64,000 bases of DNA from NCBI GenBank assembly GCA_905221605.1, contig CAJNDS010000768.1, positions 62,001 through 126,000 of the forward strand, written 5' to 3'. Made by a program: the position numbers and the translations under genes. The first letter of the stretch is position 1. Each line of letters begins with the position of its first letter. Source of the stretch: Symbiodinium natans. Taxonomy: Eukaryota; Sar; Dinophyceae; Suessiales; Symbiodiniaceae. Of this stretch, positions 42,372 through 53,215 are shown in pieces. The notes below the pieces were generated by a model. It was not told the origin of the DNA. It saw only the letters and a list, made by a program, of their open reading frames with translations, and did not search any database.

Positions 42372-42552
42372 CTATATACAGCTTGGCCTGCTTCTCTCGG
42401 ACTACAAACTGACCGAAAGAACTCCAAACCGATTTGCGAGGTCTTCCGAGCTGTTTCTTCGTGGCGGGTGCGGAGCCACTGGTATATTCAGCTGCGTAAG
42501 CGTTGAACGCGTCTTTGTCATGCGCGGCAAGATCCTGGAACCTTGACAAACT
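42372..42552 (-). CDS. internal exon with AT-hook-like GRPRK
   Basis: The minus-strand acceptor AAAACCTCAG opens 181 bases ending at ATAG|GTGCTTGG. It reads SLSRFQDLAAHDKDAFNAYA, then ATKKQLGRPRKSVWSSFGQF and REKQAKLYI. KKQLGRPRKS resembles an AT-hook (GRP core flanked by basic residues), a DNA minor-groove contact, but one copy is weak evidence. Just past the donor the same frame meets a stop and then reads on as VKVLCMIEESGSFFELCALF. A later exon or a decayed copy is therefore possible. Family unknown. Confidence 0.45.
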
Positions 42553-43094
42553 CTGAGGTTTTCATGAATAGGGCTTCAGGCAACAGGTCATATGAATTAT
42601 GGCATACTGTAGCTATGCGGCGTGGACTGCATGCACAACGACGAGAAGGAGGACACCCTTAAATCAGATCGCGACTTTCTCCGCCGATGAAGCTCCTATG
42701 TCCTAGGCTTTTGAGCGAGGATCTCAGGATCGATTGCCCGCTGCGCTGGCTCCTGTGTTTCATGCAGGGGGCCTCTACTTTGCAGGCTCGTATTTTCATG
42801 CCTGCGTAAGTAAAAATCGCCAATGCAAGCCCTATGTAGACCGTCACAGCGAAAAACGCAGACGTGATGAGGCCCTAGCAGCATTCCCTCGGAGTCAAGG
42901 GTAATGAACTGCGTCACATCGACGACTCCCTATCTGTATCATATCTTGTATGTGTCTAACTGTCGCAATCGAATGCCTACGTAAACACACCAGATATCAC
43001 ATTTCGTACAGTTAATGCATCCGAGGGTGCACTTTTCCAGACACTATTCAGGTTCGAGCTTTCGGGATTCTTGGGCATCATAATATTAAAAACA

Positions 43095-43178
43095 GATATA
43101 TATATATATATATAGATATATACATATATATATATATATATTTATATTTATATTTCTCTCTCTCTCTCTCTCTCTCTA
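43095..43178. repeat. TA-rich and (CT)n microsatellite pair
   Basis: TA/GATA repeats from about 43095 to 43150, followed by a CT run to 43178. Confidence 0.9.
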
Positions 43179-43614
43179 AATAGAACTAGGGAGGTGATGC
43201 TGCCAGTGTCGGCCGTGCGAGAAATGCAACACATAACGTGCCTCGGCAACCCTGACTCGGCGGCACCAGCAACCGCTAGCGAACCTGTGCCACTTCACAG
43301 CCCTTCATCCGTGCCTGGACACGATTACTCTACATGGGGGTCAAATTCTGCACCTCTTACTTCTACACCCAATATGGCTTTCTGGCCCTAGTACAGGCCC
43401 GATATAGCCCTTTGCACCTAAAAACCGGCTCAGCCACCCAGGCGCTGCTCCGTTGCAGGAGCAAGTCGTAGTGGTGATTTGCTCAGCTCAGGTAGCCACA
43501 GGCAACACCAACCTAGGTCGTCAGTAGACATAGGCTCAAGCTTCACCTACCTGACGACCACAGCAAGTCCCCCCCACTTCTCGAAGTTTGCCGCATTAAC
43601 CGGAAGGCACTGGG

Positions 43615-44124
43615 ATGAGCATGCCGAAACAACTGCCACACCAACAGTCAACCTTCATGGCTCTTTCCGGTATGCATCTGTCCGCACAACTGAGAACTTC
43701 GCTTCCCACCATACCACTTGCTTCGGGCATAGTAGTAGAAGAAGTCTGCGTAGAGCACCTCTTTCCAAGGCTAGAAGCCATCGTTGCATGTCAGACTTTT
43801 GGAGAGTGAGTCTGGCGGTTTATTCAGGCCGCGCGCACCTACACTGTTGTTCTGCCTGATATTGTGACAAGGACCTCCCCTGTAATACTAAGGTTGCCTC
43901 CGGGGCGAAACGTTTCTAATGAGATTCTACTGCGAATCAGGGAACAAGGTGTGGTTTCCCCAAAAGTATATATCAATGTAGAAGAGCTTTCAGATCGTAC
44001 ACAGTCCATGGTTTTTAAACATACTGAGCCTTCTAAACTTCAGGTGCTTAGAGAGGCAATAGAAGCGAGACGCAATTTGAAGTGTTTTAAGGACAAGACA
44101 AGTCTGGCGAACTTTGTTGCTTAG
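43615..44124 (+). CDS. frame with one internal TGA, unknown
   Basis: MSMPKQLPHQQSTFMALSGM opens a frame that reads to VACQTFGE and TGA (43807). The same frame resumes as VWRFIQAARTYTVVLPDIVT, VILRLPPGRNVSNEILLRIR, VVSPKVYINVEELSDRTQSM and SLANFVA with TAG. The second half is AT-richer than the surroundings and strongly protein-like. GTGAGT overlaps the TGA, so a spliced form is possible, but the nearest acceptor (22 bases on) shifts the frame. Alternatives: a broken gene, a read-through stop, or an exon starting after the TGA. Confidence 0.38.
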
Positions 44125-44305
44125 CCAGACACCCTCAACCCTACCCCCCTCAGGCCCCCCTCCTCTAGTTCAACTCGCTCAGCCGGGTTGGGCGCGGAGT
44201 GGGATTTTGCTCGTTGTGCCATCTCTGGGAAGAGCAACCACGACCGAGTTTAATGGCGAGGTGTCCTCAATTACCTGCGAGAAGGGGAAGATGGCTCCCC
44301 GGATA

Positions 44306-44403
44306 CTATACTCCCCTTGGAACCTTAATAAAACTAATATGCTTAATCTCCTCTTGGGTTTTATATATACTAAAACAAGGCACAATGCCCAAGGGGGATA
44401 TAG
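44306..44403. mobile_element. family B MITE, copy 3
   Basis: 98 bp, CTATACTCCCCTTGG...CCCAAGGGGGATATAG, flanked by GATA on both sides. Confidence 0.8.
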
Positions 44404-44449
44404 GATATATGTATGTAGGACCTTTAGGGTCTATGTGAGTATTCTCTTT

Positions 44450-44640
44450 CGGGTAGCAGTAGTAGTAATTGCAGTACTAATAGTAGCAGTAGTACTACTT
44501 TACTAGTACTAGTGCTAGTAGTACAAGCACTAGTACTGGTACTGGAACTAGTACGCGTACTAGTACTAGTAGTACTACTAGTACTACTAGTAGTACTAGT
44601 ACTACTAGTACTAGTACTACTATTACTAGTACTAGGGCTC
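44450..44640. repeat. AGT/ACT triplet-dyad repeat
   Basis: Irregular AGTACT, ACTAGT and TAGTAG units, about 190 bases. It is self-complementary at many registers. It marks the start of the satellite block. Confidence 0.85.
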
Positions 44641-46315
44641 TGGTTGAAATGGAAAAGCCTTTTCCATTCCAACCATTTTTTCCCATTTTGAAATGGAAAA
44701 AAATGGTTGAAATGGAAAATCCTTTTCCATTTCAACCATTTTTCCCATTTTGAAATGGCAAAAACATGTTGAAATGGAAAATCGGGCCTGGGGGGAAAAG
44801 CCCCAAGCAATTGAAATGGTTGAAATGGTTGAAATGGTTGAAATGGTTGAAATGGTTGAAATGGAAAAGGCTTTTCCATTTCAACCATTTTTTACCATTT
44901 TGAAATGGAAAAAAATGGTTGAAATAGAAAATTGGGCCTGGGGTGAAAAGCCCCAAGCAATTGAAATGGTTGAAATGGTTGAAATGGTTGAAATGGTTGA
45001 AATGGAAAAGGCTTTTCCATTTCAACCATTTTTCCCATTTTGAAATGGAAAAAATGGTTGAAATGGAAAAGCCTTTTCCATTTCAACCATGTTTTTCCAT
45101 TTCAAAATGGCAAAAAATGGTTGAAATGGAAAATCGGGCCTGGGGGGAAAAGCCCCAAGCAATTGAAATGGTTGAAATGGGTGAAATGGAAAAGCCTTTT
45201 CCATTTCAACCATTTTTTACCATTTTGAAATGGGAGAAAATGGTTGAAATGGAAACAAAATGGGAAAAATGCTAAAAATGGAAAAGGCTTTTCCATTTCA
45301 ACCATTTTTTACCATTTTGAAATGGAAAGAAATGGTTGAAATGGAAAAGCCTTTTCCATTTCAACCATTTCAACCATTTCAACCATTTCAACCATTTCAA
45401 TTGCTTGGGGCCTTTCCCCCAAGGCCCGATTCTCCATTTCAACCATTTTTTGCCATTTTGAAATGGATAAAATGGTTGAAATGGAAAAGGCTTTTCCATT
45501 TCAACCATTTTTTCCATTTCAAAATGGGAAAAAATGGTTGAAATGGAAAAGCCTTTTCCATTTCAACCATTTCAACCATTTCAACCATTTCAATTGCTTG
45601 GGGCTTTTCCCCCCAGGCCCGGTTTTCCATTTCAACCATTTTTTACCATTTTAGAATGGAAAAAATGGTTGAAATGGAAAAGGCTTTTCCATTTCAACCA
45701 TTTTTTACAATTTTAAAATAAAAAAAATGGTTGAAATGGAAAAGCCCGGGCCTCCCCCCAATACTAAATTACGAGCCCGGGCCTCCCCCCAATACTAAAT
45801 TACGAGCCCGGGCTCGAAATTTAGTATTGGGGGGAGGCCCGGGCTTGTAATTTAGTATTGGGGGGAGGCCCGGGCTTTTCCATTTCAACCATTTTTTCCA
45901 TTTGAAAATGGTAAAAAATGGTTGAAATGGAAAAGCCTTTTCCATTTCAACCATTTCAACCATTCAACGATTTCAACCATTTCAACCATTTCAAAACGGT
46001 TGAAATGGTTGAAATGGTTAAAGTCCCGGCGTTAGGGGAAAGCCAGAAGGATTTGAAATGGCTGAAACGGTTGAAATGGTTCATTTTTTCAACCATTTCA
46101 ACCATTTCAACCATTTCAACCATTTCAACCATTTCAACCATTTCAACCATTTCAAATGCTTTGGGCTTTCCCCGGGAGCCCTGGAATATCCATTTCAACC
46201 ATTTCAACCATTTCAAAACGGTTGAAATGGAAATGGTTGAACTTTTACTCATTTCAACCATTTCAACCATTTCAAAACGGTTGAAATGGTTGAAATGGTT
46301 AAAGTGCGTAACCAA
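44641..46315. repeat. 9-bp satellite (GGTTGAAAT)n with inversions
   Basis: About 1.7 kb of GGTTGAAAT units in both orientations, punctuated by GGAAAAGGCTTTTCC dyads and blocks of GGGCCTGGGGGGAAAAGCCCC. Since the unit is 9 bp, all frames read as simple repeats (VEM, HFN, PFQ) and no protein should be inferred. Confidence 0.92.
45722..45898. repeat. near-perfect long palindrome
   Basis: Two copies of CCCGGGCCTCCCCCCAATAC plus TAAATTACGAG face two inverted copies around a centre near 45811, and the TTGAAATGG flanks extend the symmetry. Arms are about 85 bp with almost no loop. Confidence 0.85.
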
Positions 46316-48215
46316 ATGGCGCCCTTTTTGCCCTAGGCTACGGACACAGAAATGCGCGTAACAAAATGGCGCTTTTTTTAACCCTAGGCTGATGTACATG
46401 GAGTTTTTCCGGCGTCCGGCGTTGCATAATGTCTATCTGTTGATCATAAAGCAAAGGCTGTTAGCCAAGTTGATACAAAAAACATCTGTCCTCATTGAAC
46501 CTATCTCGCAATGAAGAAAAGCGCCATTTTGTTCCGGACGTTTCCGTTTCTATCCAGTTCGCTAGTCAAATTGTTAGAAAAAACAATGGTGCTCATCGAA
46601 CCTATGTCGTAATGAAAAGAGCGCCATTTTGTTACGGACGTTTCCGTTTGAATCGAGTTCATGTCAAAGGAAATAGGTTTCGTTGTGCTTTTTCGAGACA
46701 CAGTCTCCACAAACACAGAATTGCCCGTAACAAATGGTGCTTTTTTTTCCCCAGGCTGATGTACGCGGAGTTTTTCCGGCATGAGGCGTTGCGTAATGTC
46801 TATCTGTTGATGATAAAGCAGAGGCTGTTACCCAAGTTGTTACAAAACATCCTCATTGAACCTATGTCGCAATGAGGAAAAGCGCCATTTTGTTCCGGAC
46901 GTTTCCGTTTCTATCCAGTTCGCTAGTCAAATTGTTAGAAAAAACAATGGTGCTCATCGAACCTATGTCGTAATGAAAAGAGCGCCATTTTGTTACGGAC
47001 GTTTCCGTTTGAATCGAGTTCATGTCAAAGGAAATAGGTTTCGTTGTGCTTTTTCGAGACACAGTCTCCACAAACACAGAATTGCCCGTAACAAATGGTG
47101 CTTTTTTTTCCCCAGGCTGATGTACGCGGAGTTTTTCCGGCATGAGGCGTTGCGTAATGTCTATCTGTTGATGATAAAGCAGAGGCTGTTACCCAAGTTG
47201 TTACAAAACATCCTCATTGAACCTATTTCGCAATGAGGAAAAGCGCCATTTTGTTCCGGACATTTCCGTTTCTATCCAGTTCGCTAGTCAAATTGTTAGA
47301 AAAAACAATGGTGCTCATCGAACCTATGTCGTAATGAAAAGAGCGCCATTTTGTTACGGACGTTTCCGTTTCTATCGAGTTCATGTCAAAGAAAATAGGT
47401 TTCGTTGTGCTTTTTCGAGACACAGTCTCTACAAACACAGAATTGTCCGTAACAAAATGGCGTTTTTTTACCCTAGGCTGATGTAGACGGAGTTTTTGCG
47501 GCGTCCGGCGTTGCGTCACGTTTATTTGTTGATGATAAAGCAGAGGCTGTTAGCCAAGTTGTTACAAACATCCGCCTTGAACCTATCTCGCAATGAAAAA
47601 AGCGCCATGTTGTTACGGACGTTTCCGTTTCTATCGAGTTCATGTCAAAGAAAATAGGTTTCGTTGTGCTTTTTTCGAGACACAGTCTCTGCAAACACAG
47701 AATTGTCCGTAGGCTGATGTACGCGAAGTTTTTCCGGCATCCGGCGTTGCGTAATGTCTATCTGTTGATGATAAAGCAGAGGCTGTTACCCAAGTTGTTA
47801 CAAAACATCCTCATTGAACCTATCTCGCAATGAAAAAAAGCGCCATTTTGTTACGGACGTTTCCGTTTCTATCGAGTTCATGTCAAAGAAAATAGGTTTC
47901 GTTGTGCTTTTTTCGAGACACAGTCTCTACAAACACAGAATTGTCCGTAACAAAATGGCGTTTTTGTTCGCTAGGCTGATGATGTACACAGAGTTTTTTT
48001 CCGGCGTCCGGCGTTGCGTAATGTCTATCTGATGATGATAAAGCAGAGGCTGTTAGCGAAGTTGCTACAAAAACATCTGTCCTCATCGAACCTATCTCGA
48101 ATCAAAAAAAGCACCATTTTGTTACGGACGTTTCCGTTTCTATCGAGTTCACGTCAAGAAAATAGGTTTCGTTGTGTCCTTTTGAGACACAGTCTCGACG
48201 GACACAGAAATGTCC
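46316..48215. repeat. 361-bp satellite, higher-order
   Basis: Unit starts (GAACCTAT.TCGCAATGA) are at about 46497, 46858 and 47219, a spacing of 361 bp, then shorter deleted units near 47580, 47817 and 48088. Copies 2 and 3 are nearly identical over the full unit. Each unit contains two related half-units with AGCGCCATTTTGTT.CGGACG. The near-identical 126-codon frames in each copy begin at TTG, overlap the next copy and shift frame with the 361-bp period, so I treat them as artefacts. Confidence 0.92.
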
Positions 48216-48935
48216 CTTTGAGGTTTTTATAGGGTTAGGGTTTTGTGCTTTAGGCAGAAAGGTATGGTTAGCAGATTTAGTTTTTTTTTTGGGGGGGGGA
48301 AGGGGGGGGGGGCAGTTGAGGATTTTTAGGGTTAGGGTTTGGGCAGAAAAGTATGGTTGACAGATTCAGTTTTTTGTTTTTTTGGGGGGACGGGGGTGGA
48401 AAGTTGAGGTTGCTTTGCGGTTCGGGTTGAGGGCTTTAGGCAGAAGAGTATGGTTAACTGATTTCGGTTTTTTTTTGGGGGGAAAGGGGGCGGGAAGTTG
48501 AGGATTTTTCAGGGTTAGGGTTTAGGCAGAAAACATAACAGATTTCGTTTTCTTTTTTGGGTGTGGAAGGGGGTGGAAAGTTGATTTTTTTTTTTTAGGG
48601 TTAGGGTTTTGGGCTTTAGGCAGAAAAGTATGGTTAACAGATTCAGTTTTTTTTTTGGGGGGGAAGGGGGTGTGAAGTTGAGGATTTTTAGGGTTAGGGT
48701 TTAGGCAGAAAACTATGGTTACCAGATTTAGGCTTTTTTTTTGAGGGGGAAGGGGGTGGAAAGTTGAGGTTTCTTTAGGGTTAGGGTTTTGGGCTTTAGG
48801 CAGAAAAGTATGGTTCACAGGTTTAGGTTTTTTTGGGGGGGAAGGGGGCGGGAAGTTGAGGATTTTTAGGGTTTAGGATTTAGGGTTTAGGCAGAAAATT
48901 AGGTTAACAGATTTATGTTATTTTGGGGCAAGGGG
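48216..48935. repeat. 86-94 bp satellite with T/G tracts
   Basis: Eight units of GGCAGAAAA.TATGGTTAACAG, a T tract, a G tract, GAAGTTGAGG and TTAGGGTTAGGGTTT. Spacings alternate between about 86 and 94 bp. Confidence 0.9.
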
Positions 48936-49089
48936 GGTCGGTTTGACCCGCAAGTAGTATCAAGTAGTATCAAAAATGAAAAGAAACGAAATGAGACAAC
49001 CTAGAAATCAAATGTCGAACGCGGTATTCCATCCTAAACCCTGAATGTATATCAGCAGGAGACCCTAGAAGACCCCCATAAAGGGGCCC

Positions 49090-49132
49090 AAACGAAACGT
49101 CCCCAAAACATGCTTTTGGGGACGTTTCGTTT
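49090..49132. repeat. perfect hairpin
   Basis: AAACGAAACGTCCCCAAAA faces its exact complement across the 5-base loop CATGC. A partial third arm (GACGAAGCGTCCCCAAAAC) follows at about 49147. It could be a structural motif or a terminator-like dyad in the satellite block. Confidence 0.75.
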
Positions 49133-49184
49133 AGCAAAGGGGCCCAGACGAAGCGTCCCCAAAACGTGCTTTTGTTTCGAGCCT

Positions 49185-49865
49185 GATCCCCTTGGCACCC
49201 TGCAACAGTCCTTCAAATACTATACAAAACGGGACAGGGCAGGAACAACATTTGCCGGTCAAAATTTGCCGGGATCCCCTTGGCGACCTGGAAAAGCCCT
49301 GCAAATTCCACACAAAACGGGACAAGGTAGGAACAACATTTGCCGGTCAACAATTGCCGGGATCCCCTTGGCACCCTTCAAAAGTCCTGCAAATACCATA
49401 CAAAACGGGAAAGGGTAGGAACAACATTTTCCGGTCGAATTTTGCCGGGATCCCCTTGGCACCCTGCAAAGTCCTGCAAATACCACACAAACACAGGGCA
49501 GGGTAGGAACAATTTGCCGGTCAAAATTTGTCGGGATCCCGTTGGCACCCTGAGAAAGTCCTGCAAATACCACACACAACGGAAGAGGGTAGGAACAACA
49601 TTTGCGGGGTCAAGATTTGCCGGAATCCCCTTGGCACCCTGCAAAAGTCCTGCAAGTACCACACAAACGGGAAAGGGTAGGAACAACTTTGCCGGTCAAC
49701 AATTGCCGGGATCCCTTTGGCACCCTTCAAAAGTCCTGCAAATACCATACAAAACGGAAGAGAGTAGGAACAACATTTGCGGGGTCAAAATTTGCCGGCC
49801 GCTTGGCACCCTGCAAAAGTCCTGCAAATAGCACACAAAGCGAACAAGGGCAGGAACAACTTTAA
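49185..49865. repeat. about 85-bp satellite
   Basis: Eight units of TGCCGGGATCCCCTTGGCAC, CCTGCAAAAGTCCTGCAAAT, ACCACACAAA and GGGTAGGAACAACATT. Open frames of 70-160 codons through it are repeats. Confidence 0.92.
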
Positions 49866-51860
49866 AGAAATGATGTTACATGTATCCAAAATTGAGCGTC
49901 CTTGTCTTTTTTTGGTAGCAAACCCACCTTAAAAGGCCACCCACACCACAGACACCTATTTGTTGGAAACCTTGAAAGCAAGGTGCTTCTTTTGGTCCAC
50001 TCTCACCTTTCGTTCGTTGTATTCTCTGTCCCCCTTCATTTAAATTTAAATATGAAATATTGAACTTGTATTTACTGAGGGGAGTCCAAGATTTTTAGAG
50101 TGTTTCGGGTGTCCTTTTCTTCCGTTTTCTGTAGCAAAACCTACCTTAAAGGGACACCCACACCGGAGACATCTAGTTCTGGAAACCTTGAACGAAAGGT
50201 GCTTCTTTGTCCACTCTCACCTTTCGTTCGTTGTATTGTCTGTCCCCATTCTTTCTTGAAATATGAAATATTCAATTCGTATTTAAAGAGAGGCGTCCAA
50301 GATTTTTAGAGTGTTTCGGGCGTCCTTTTCTTCCTGTTTCTGTAGCAAAACGCACCTTCAAAGGACACCCACACCAGAGACTCCGATGCTGTGGAAACCT
50401 TGAAGGAAAGGCGCTCCCTTTTTCCACTGTGGCAGTTCTTTCGTTTTACTTCTTTGCGCAAAAGGAAATAACAGAAGGAAATGATGTTACATGTATCCAA
50501 AATTAGGGTGTCCTTTTCTGCTTTTTGCTGTAGCAAAACCCACCTTTCAAGGACACCCACACCGGAGACGCCTATCTTTTGGAAACCTTGAGAGCAAAAG
50601 TGCTTCGTCCACTCTCATCATTCGTTTGTTTTAATTCTGTACCCTTTTCTTTGAATATGAAATATGTGAATCATAGTTAAAGAGGGGCGTCCAAGATTTT
50701 TAGAGTGGTTCGGGCGTTCTTTTCGCCCTTGTTCTGCAGCAAAACCCGCCTTGAAAGGACACCCGCGCCGCAGACCTCCATTGTTTGGAAACCTTGAAAT
50801 AGAAGGTGCTTGGTTGTCCACTCCCACCTTTCGTTCGTGTGATTTTCTGTACCCTTTTATTTGGAAATGAAATATGTAAGTCACTTTAAAGATGGGTGTC
50901 CAAGATTTTTACAGTGTTTCGGGTGTCCTTTTCTTCCTGTTTCTGTAGCAAAACCCACCTTAAGGGGACACCCGCACCGGAGACTCCGATGTTTTGGAAA
51001 CCTTGAAGGAAAGGCGCTCCCTTTCTCCGCTGGGGCCTTCCTTTCGTCTCATTTTTTGCGCAAGAGGAAATAAAAGAAAGACATGATGTTGCATGTATCC
51101 AAAATTAGGGTGTCCTTTTCCTCATTTTCTGCAGCAATACCCACCTGAAAAGGACACCCACACCGGAGACCTCTATTTTTGGAAACCTTACAATTTGTTT
51201 CATTTTCTGTCCCCTTTCTTTTATCAAATATGAAATATTTGAATCATATTCAAACAGCGGCGTCCAAGGGTTTTACAGTGTTTCGGGTGTCCTTCCTTTT
51301 TTCTGTAGCAAAACCCACCTTAGAAGGACACCCACACCAGAGACTCCGACGTTGTGGAAACCTTGAAGGAAAGGCGCTCCCTTTGTCCACTGCGGCCTTC
51401 CTTTCGTTTTGTTTCTTTGCGCAAGGGGAAATGACAGAAGGAAATCACGTTACATGTATCCAAAATAAGGGTGTCTTATTTTTTCCGTAGGAAAACCCAC
51501 CTGAGAAAGATAGCCAGTCCCCGTTTATTTGCATATGAAACATTTAGATTCTGTTTAAAGAGGGGCGTCCAAGATTTTGAGAGTGCTTCGGGTGTCCTTT
51601 TCTTTCTGAGGGCAAAACCCACCCCAAAAAGAACACCCGCGCCAGAGACTCCGATGTTTTGCAAACCTTGAAGGAAAGGCGCTCCCTTTTTCCACTGTGG
51701 CCTTCCTTTCGTCTCATTTTCTATGCAAGAGGAAATAAAAGAAAGACCTGCTGTTACATGTTCCAAAATTAGGGTGTCCTTTTCTTCTTTTTATGTAACA
51801 AGACCCACCTTAAAAGGACGCCCACACCGGAGACCTCCATGTTTTGGAAACCTAGATAGC
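49866..51860. repeat. about 205-bp satellite
   Basis: Nine or ten diverged units with GTCCAAGATTTTTAGAGTG, TTTCGGGTGTCC, GTAGCAAAACCCACCTT, GGACACCCACACC, GGAAACCTTGAA and ATATGAAATAT. Spacing is about 200-210 bp. AT-rich and GC-rich halves alternate. Confidence 0.9.
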
Positions 51861-51984
51861 GTGACCACACCAAATGCTATGCAAAACAGTAGACGCCTCA
51901 CACTTACTTCTGAGGGCGACGCGAGAAGACACACATTGCAAATGGAAAGAAGACCTCACTCACGCCTACTTCTGAGGGTACCAA

Positions 51985-52200
51985 AACCTTGAAAGAAAGC
52001 AGGCCGAAGACCTACGATTGTTAAATAATTCTGTGCTCCCAAAAGACAAATCGCAAGCACCGTCCCTAAGATTTTGAAAAAGTTGCTCCCAAAAGACAAA
52101 ACGCAAGCACTGTCCCTGAGATTTTGACACAAAAAGCTCCCAAAAGACAAATCGCAAGCACAGTCCCCCAACAATTTTTGAAAAGCTTATGCTCCCAGTC
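51985..52200. repeat. about 50-bp tandem repeat
   Basis: Three to four units of GCTCCCAAAAGACAAATCGC, AAGCAC.GTCCC and AGATTTTGA. Confidence 0.85.
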
Positions 52201-52317
52201 AGTTTTTGCTAAAGAGAAAGACAAGAAGAGAAGAGAGAAGAGGAGTTTGCGTGTCCTCCTACCTTGTTCCTTTCTTCTTCCGGTTCGCTCGATCGCTCTG
52301 TCTCCATATCTCTCTCA

Positions 52318-52352
<35 letters not shown>

Positions 52353-53215
52353 TCTTTTCTTTTATGGGCGGCATGCCTTGTAGAACTGCAAGACGAGGAG
52401 GAGGGTGAGCTACAAAGGAAAGCAACAGAAGTTGCCACACTTTTCAATGATGGAACATGAAGGACAGCTACTGGGAGATGCGCAAACGGCATCTTGGATC
52501 TTCATGTGATTAAACTCGTTACAATCCTTGAAATGGTTGCTCGCCTTCCTCTTCATTGTCTTTCTCTCTCTTTCCTCTCTCTTTCGCGTTGATTCTCTCA
52601 TTCTCACATTCTCTCCCTCCAACTGATAAAGGAAAGAGGGAAGAAAGACTGGGAAAGGAAGGCACCCCCCGGCGCTCCCTTCTGCTGACATTTCTAATCA
52701 GAGTAGGTTTACTACAAAGCAGCAAGGAAGAGAGGAGCCCTTTTTGTTCCTGCTTTCTCCTTTATCCCTTTTCTTCCCTTTCTGTACGAGAGCGCAGGAA
52801 AGAACAGGAAAGGAGAGGTGGGTAAAGGGCCCACTCTGTCTGTCCACAACTCTCTGGGAAAACACGACAAGATAAGGGAACGGACACCAAGGGGGCCCAT
52901 CTGTGCCTGTCAGCCTCTTTCTCTTTCATTCCGCCCCTTTCCATTGTCAGAAAAGAAGAAGCAAAGAAAAAGATGAAGAAAGGAGAGAAATGAAGAAGGT
53001 GTTGAAAACAGGAGCGGCGCCCCTCCTTCTTTTATCTATCCCTTTCTATTCTTTTCAGTTTTCCGGCGGTTTATTCTTCTATAGTTGGACTTGTGAGAAA
53101 GCGACAGAGGCTAAAGAAGAGCAAAAGAAGGTAGGGAGATTACTTGCCATTTTGTTCCCTCGTCTCTCTTCTGAAACAGAGAAAGGCCCCCTGCCAGTTG
53201 GTTCCAAGGCTGAAT
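52200..53215. repeat. purine/pyrimidine-biased low-complexity tract
   Basis: Alternating blocks that are almost pure GA or pure CT, including a CT microsatellite at 52313-52357. Frames here are Lys/Glu/Ser/Leu-rich by composition. No gene is supported. Confidence 0.75.

Noticed and set aside
44750-46361. Many frames of 60-150 codons in the GGTTGAAAT region
   Set aside because: The unit is 9 bp, so every frame without a stop stays open; the peptides are three-residue repeats on both strands.
46495-47236. Near-identical 126-codon frames repeated every 361 bp, like a tandem gene family
   Set aside because: They start at TTG, overlap the next copy by 20 bases and change frame with each unit because 361 is not a multiple of 3. 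They are by-products of the satellite period.
49185-49865. CRISPR-like direct repeats
   Set aside because: The units of about 85 bp are repeated along their whole length, with no unique spacers; this is a satellite.
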